Origin: Capsicum annuum
Lineage: Eukaryota; Streptophyta; Magnoliopsida; Solanales; Solanaceae
Length of the DNA stretch: 64,000 nt
Reading direction: 5' to 3'
Assembly: GCF_002878395.1 (NCBI RefSeq)
Contig: NW_025892535.1
Coordinates: forward strand, 39,838-103,837
Below the pieces are notes generated by a model that was given only the letters and a program-made list of their open reading frames with translations, ran no database searches and was not told the DNA's origin. This document shows, piece by piece, positions 60,895 to 64,000 of the stretch; positions within the stretch are counted from its first letter, which is position 1, and each line of letters opens with the position of its first letter. A program made the translations under genes and the position numbers.

Positions 60895-62077
60895 TGATAT
60901 GCCCAAATTACAACTCTCGTTAGAAAGTGCAAGCGGTCGCTGTCAAATATAGAATCCAACTGGGTTGGGTGTCGAATCCCACAGGGAATACTATGATCAC
61001 TAAGTATTGCAATTATTATTAGACTATTGATCGAAGGTTCCAAGGTAAGGCAGGTTTCAGTTTAGGTGCACAATAATATTATCAGTGTAACGATGAGATG
61101 ATATGTGTAATAATATTTGATCACAGAGAATGATAAATTAGGGCTATGTCCACTTTGTAGCTTCTACTTCTCTATTAACTATGAGTAATAAGGATTTTAT
61201 ACATGCATGCACTTATAGAGAGATGTATTCTAATTCTAAATCCAAGTGTTTCTCAACCATCAAGGATTTATTCACCTTAGTTTTCTCGAATCCAAAGTGT
61301 ATAACCAGTCGTAGGAACTCTCCAAGAAGTTAATCCTGCTAAGGCATTAACGTGTAAAATAGAGGTTGGAAACCCTATTTTCTTGTCACACTCTCTTTCT
61401 AAATAGTAACTTTTCTATCGAACAAGTTATTGCTATAATGGCGCATTCCCTATGTTTGCAACCACGAGAATTCAATCAAAATGAAGAGAGTAATGATATA
61501 AGTGGATTAACACATCATAAATTCAAAAACCCATAGCAATAGAGAGTATACTACAAGGTTTCCATAACCCTAACAAATAAACTTAGCTACTCATGAATAA
61601 AACGAAAATCACAATAGAAATATTCATCATACCAAAACTTAGAACGATCTTGGTGGTAAAGATGAATAGCGGAAATAAGAGAGAAGCGTTTCTCTCTCTC
61701 TCTCCATCCTCAAGCTAAGTCGCTTTCTCTTGTTTTCAAAATAATACAGAATGTCAATAATCCCTAAAAATTCAGCCATAAGGCTTCTGCATCCTTAACT
61801 ATTTAAAAATATTGAGTTTGCCCGGGAAAAAGTTCCCATAGATCACATTCAGTCCAAAAGCTGCTTTCCTTTTTATGTGAAGTTTCCTTTGTTGTCCACA
61901 GATCCCCAAAGTTCTATAATCTTCCTTATTAGTACCTGAAAAGCATGCTAATCACATAGGTCAGCTCACTTAACTAAAAATAGACTAAAAGTGCAAGAAT
62001 TATGTATTTTATCCTCAAAACTTGGCTAAAACATGGGTAAGTTATGGTGCTTAGACGTATAAATACGCCCAACATCA
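60895..62077 (-). repeat. Right LTR of H (element 5' LTR)
   Basis: TGATATGCCC to CCAACATCA, 1183 bp. Lacks 30 bp present in the left LTR between GGCTT and CTGCAT (near 61787), including the TATTAAAA candidate TATA text. GA/CT-rich microsatellite at about 61690-61705. Confidence 0.95.
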
Positions 62078-63945
62078 GACTCACTACTATAGTTGCAGCT
62101 GATAGACTGATCTGACTAGGTACAGTGAGGAACCCGAGCATCCGATCCTATCATATAAGACATCATAGCGCAAAGAAAGAGTATGCATCAATACTTTGAA
62201 TATACTGGTATGCTAGGTGAGGTTAGGTTGATATGCATGGGTTTATGTGTATAAGAATAATATCTAAATATTATGAAATAATTGGGTGACAGAAATACAA
62301 GACTGGGACTACTGTAAGTACGGAACATATAATACCAAGCATATATCGTTTGTCTAAGTTAGTCTGGAACTGAAGTACTCAATTTTTATAACTAAATAAC
62401 TGATAACTGTAAGTCATGAATGTGTAGAACTAAACAGAGTTTTGTACTGAATACTGAATACTAAATAATGGATACTGATTACTAAATATTAAATACTGAA
62501 ATTATAATTGTGGGAGTTATCATCTAACCAACATACCCCGATTATAGACTGATTTAGGGACCAACTTCTAACCCCAGTTGAAAAGGTGTTAGCACCATGC
62601 CACGGGTTACTAACATTAGATGTGTCAACCCTAATATGGCAGGAAGACTCATGAGATGAATATAGTTACGACAACCCTAGTGTGACAGAAAGATGATTTA
62701 CCCTGCAGTGGCTACATAGTTCTGTAACTCAGGGACTGCTACTAAGGGTCAAGCCCTCTGCTGGCAAGAATACCCTCATCTCTGGGTTCGCTTGGTGATG
62801 AATCTTACTCCCAACTAAGTCGACACTGAACTGATCACTAGACTGTACTAGACATGACTGAACTCACACTGATTTTTTTGACTGGCAAAATAGTGCTATT
62901 CGATATACTACAGAATCATTCTACTTTGACTGGAGACTAGATAAATAGCTAAATTTTGGGTATTCAATACCCCCACTACTCGATAGCATAGATAATGGAA
63001 CCATATCTCAACTTTAAAATCATCACACATAGATTATCATGCAAAATTACTACACATAGATATTTTTTCAAATACCTAGGATGCATAAATCTTGTACATG
63101 AGAATGAGCAATATATGAAAGTCATGACTACCATAATCAACATCACAATTCAAGGATTTAACATGAGGGTTACATAAATCAACACACATTGTAGTTCCTT
63201 TGCATGAAACTCAAAATATTCTTGACTTGAAACCCACACAACAACACATACATGAACACAATTCCATTCAAGAATGTAAATCATAATCTAAATTTTTTTA
63301 AAAAAAAAAGATTCTTGAACTTTAAGGGTGGAAGGAACCCAAGGATGAACACCTAACATACGTTGATTATTGAATTTGTAAGAATTATTAGTGATTTCTT
63401 GGAACTTGATCTTAGACTTGATGAACTAGGGTTTTGCTCTTGAGAGAATTTATCAAATAATGAGTGAATTTTTCCCTTTGAGAGGCTTAATTTAGTGTTA
63501 TAGTGGGTTAATATAGGTGGAAAATGACTCTGTTGTCCCCACAAACCCGTAATTAGTATGCAAAAAGTGCCCAGTGACACGATAGGCGACGTGTTGCGTC
63601 GATGGTAATGACTCAATTACCGACGTACCACATCGATGGTGACAATGCATAGCCAATGCGACACATCCTGATCGTGTTGGCTTTCAATTTTGGTCATCCA
63701 AACGTGTCTCAAACAATGTCTAAAAATTTCAAAACTCACCCGAGATGACCTATAGATAACCCTGATCATGATTCAATATAAAAATTGGCAATCTAAGATC
63801 GAAAAGATCGAAAATAAAATTATTAAAATATCAAGGCCAAAAATAAGACTAAGTGTCAACACTTAGCTTAAATTTTCTAAGTTTGGGACCTCTTTTGGCA
63901 TGCTATATGGAGCTAAAATGGACTAGGACTTTACGGGGTCTTACA
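62078..63945 (-). repeat. Right LTR of G, second part
   Basis: Resumes with GACTCACTACTATAG and ends TTACGGGGTCTTACA before TSD AGTAT. GC-rich block at 63575-63680. Donor-like GTATGTTAGG near 63357. Confidence 0.93.
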
Positions 63946-64000
63946 AGTATGAGAGAGCAGTTTGTCTGATATTTCTCTACTTTGTAAAGACTATTTTGAT
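63946..64000. other. Flanking sequence right of G
   Basis: Begins with TSD AGTAT. Continues the island left of 41734 once G is removed. Too short to identify. Confidence 0.8.

Larger units (their letters stand above)
49311..62077 (-). mobile_element. Element H: Athila-like Ty3-gypsy element with an env-position ORF
   Basis: 12,767 bp, minus strand, TSD GACTC at 49306-49310 and 62078-62082. LTRs 1213 (left, 3') and 1183 bp (right, 5'). Order on the minus strand: primer site (tRNA-Asp type), gag, protease, RT, RNase H, integrase without chromodomain, tandem array, duplicated polypurine tract, env-position ORF, polypurine tract, 3' LTR. It is the least decayed element here: integrase is open for 354 codons. 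About 20 differences in the first 280 aligned LTR bases by eye. A run of 100 N marks an assembly gap in the tandem array. Confidence 0.95.
41734..63945 (-). mobile_element. Element G: Tekay/Del-type chromovirus containing H
   Basis: TSD AGTAT at 41729-41733 and 63946-63950. Left LTR 41734-43895, interior 43896-48957, right LTR 48958-49310 plus 62083-63945. Gag, protease, RT, RNase H, integrase and chromodomain are in order on the minus strand. The protease active site and zinc knuckle are intact, but stops are frequent throughout. Left LTR begins TTTAATACCC where the right one has TGTAACACCCC, and lacks 13 bp just after it. Confidence 0.93.

Noticed and set aside
60681..61043. Open frame of 120 codons ending at the gag start of H
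   Set aside because: It begins inside the 5' LTR and crosses the primer site; only the last part, from the ATG at 60764, reads as Gag.

Overview
The window is plant repeat DNA, almost certainly from a dicot. The protein styles and LTR sequences resemble Solanaceae elements as I remember them; that is inference, and no host gene is present to confirm it. About 98% of the 64 kb is a nested stack of LTR retrotransposons. I labelled them A to H and bounded them by TG...CA ends, primer sites, polypurine tracts and 5-bp target-site duplications (TSDs) read directly from the sequence. No intact protein-coding gene, rRNA, tRNA or CRISPR array is visible.

Layout. Element C (minus strand, Tekay/Del-type chromovirus) runs from just before base 1 to 40578. 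Its left LTR holds element B (2270-17245, minus, same type), and B's left LTR holds element A (4387-9471, plus, a gag-protease derivative of a Reina/Galadriel/CRM-type chromovirus). C's gag holds element E (21861-34746, plus, non-autonomous Athila/Tat-like). E's truncated 3' end holds element F (25210-34568, minus, 3.26-kb LTRs around a non-coding interior). C's right LTR holds D (37367-40200), a solo LTR. A 1.16-kb island, 40579-41733, carries a decayed zinc-binding reverse-transcriptase-type relic. Element G (41734-63945, minus, Tekay-type) follows, and its right LTR holds H (49311-62077, minus, Athila-like, with an ORF in the env position). The last 55 bases continue the island sequence.

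TSDs read: A GCAGA/GCGGA, B GTTGG, D GAGTC, E CTCAT, F TTAAC, G AGTAT, H GACTC. The order of events is therefore C before B before A; C before E before F; C before D; G before H.

All gag-pol regions carry stops and frameshifts. When functional, each would have encoded Gag (particle), protease, reverse transcriptase, RNase H and integrase. In B, C and G a C-terminal chromodomain follows integrase.

The most interesting unexplained structure is in the LTRs. B, C, D, F, G, the Athila-like E and the internal part of H each carry a short GC-rich block of repeated inverted repeats in otherwise AT-rich DNA. In the Tekay-type LTRs this block sits about 200-500 bp from the element's own 5' LTR end. 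Two pairs of otherwise unrelated elements (F with H, D with E) share nearly the same block text. Other signals are a shared leader with a 5' splice-site-like sequence in the Tekay-type LTRs, a covarying hairpin near the polypurine tract of B and F, and a duplicated polypurine tract in H.
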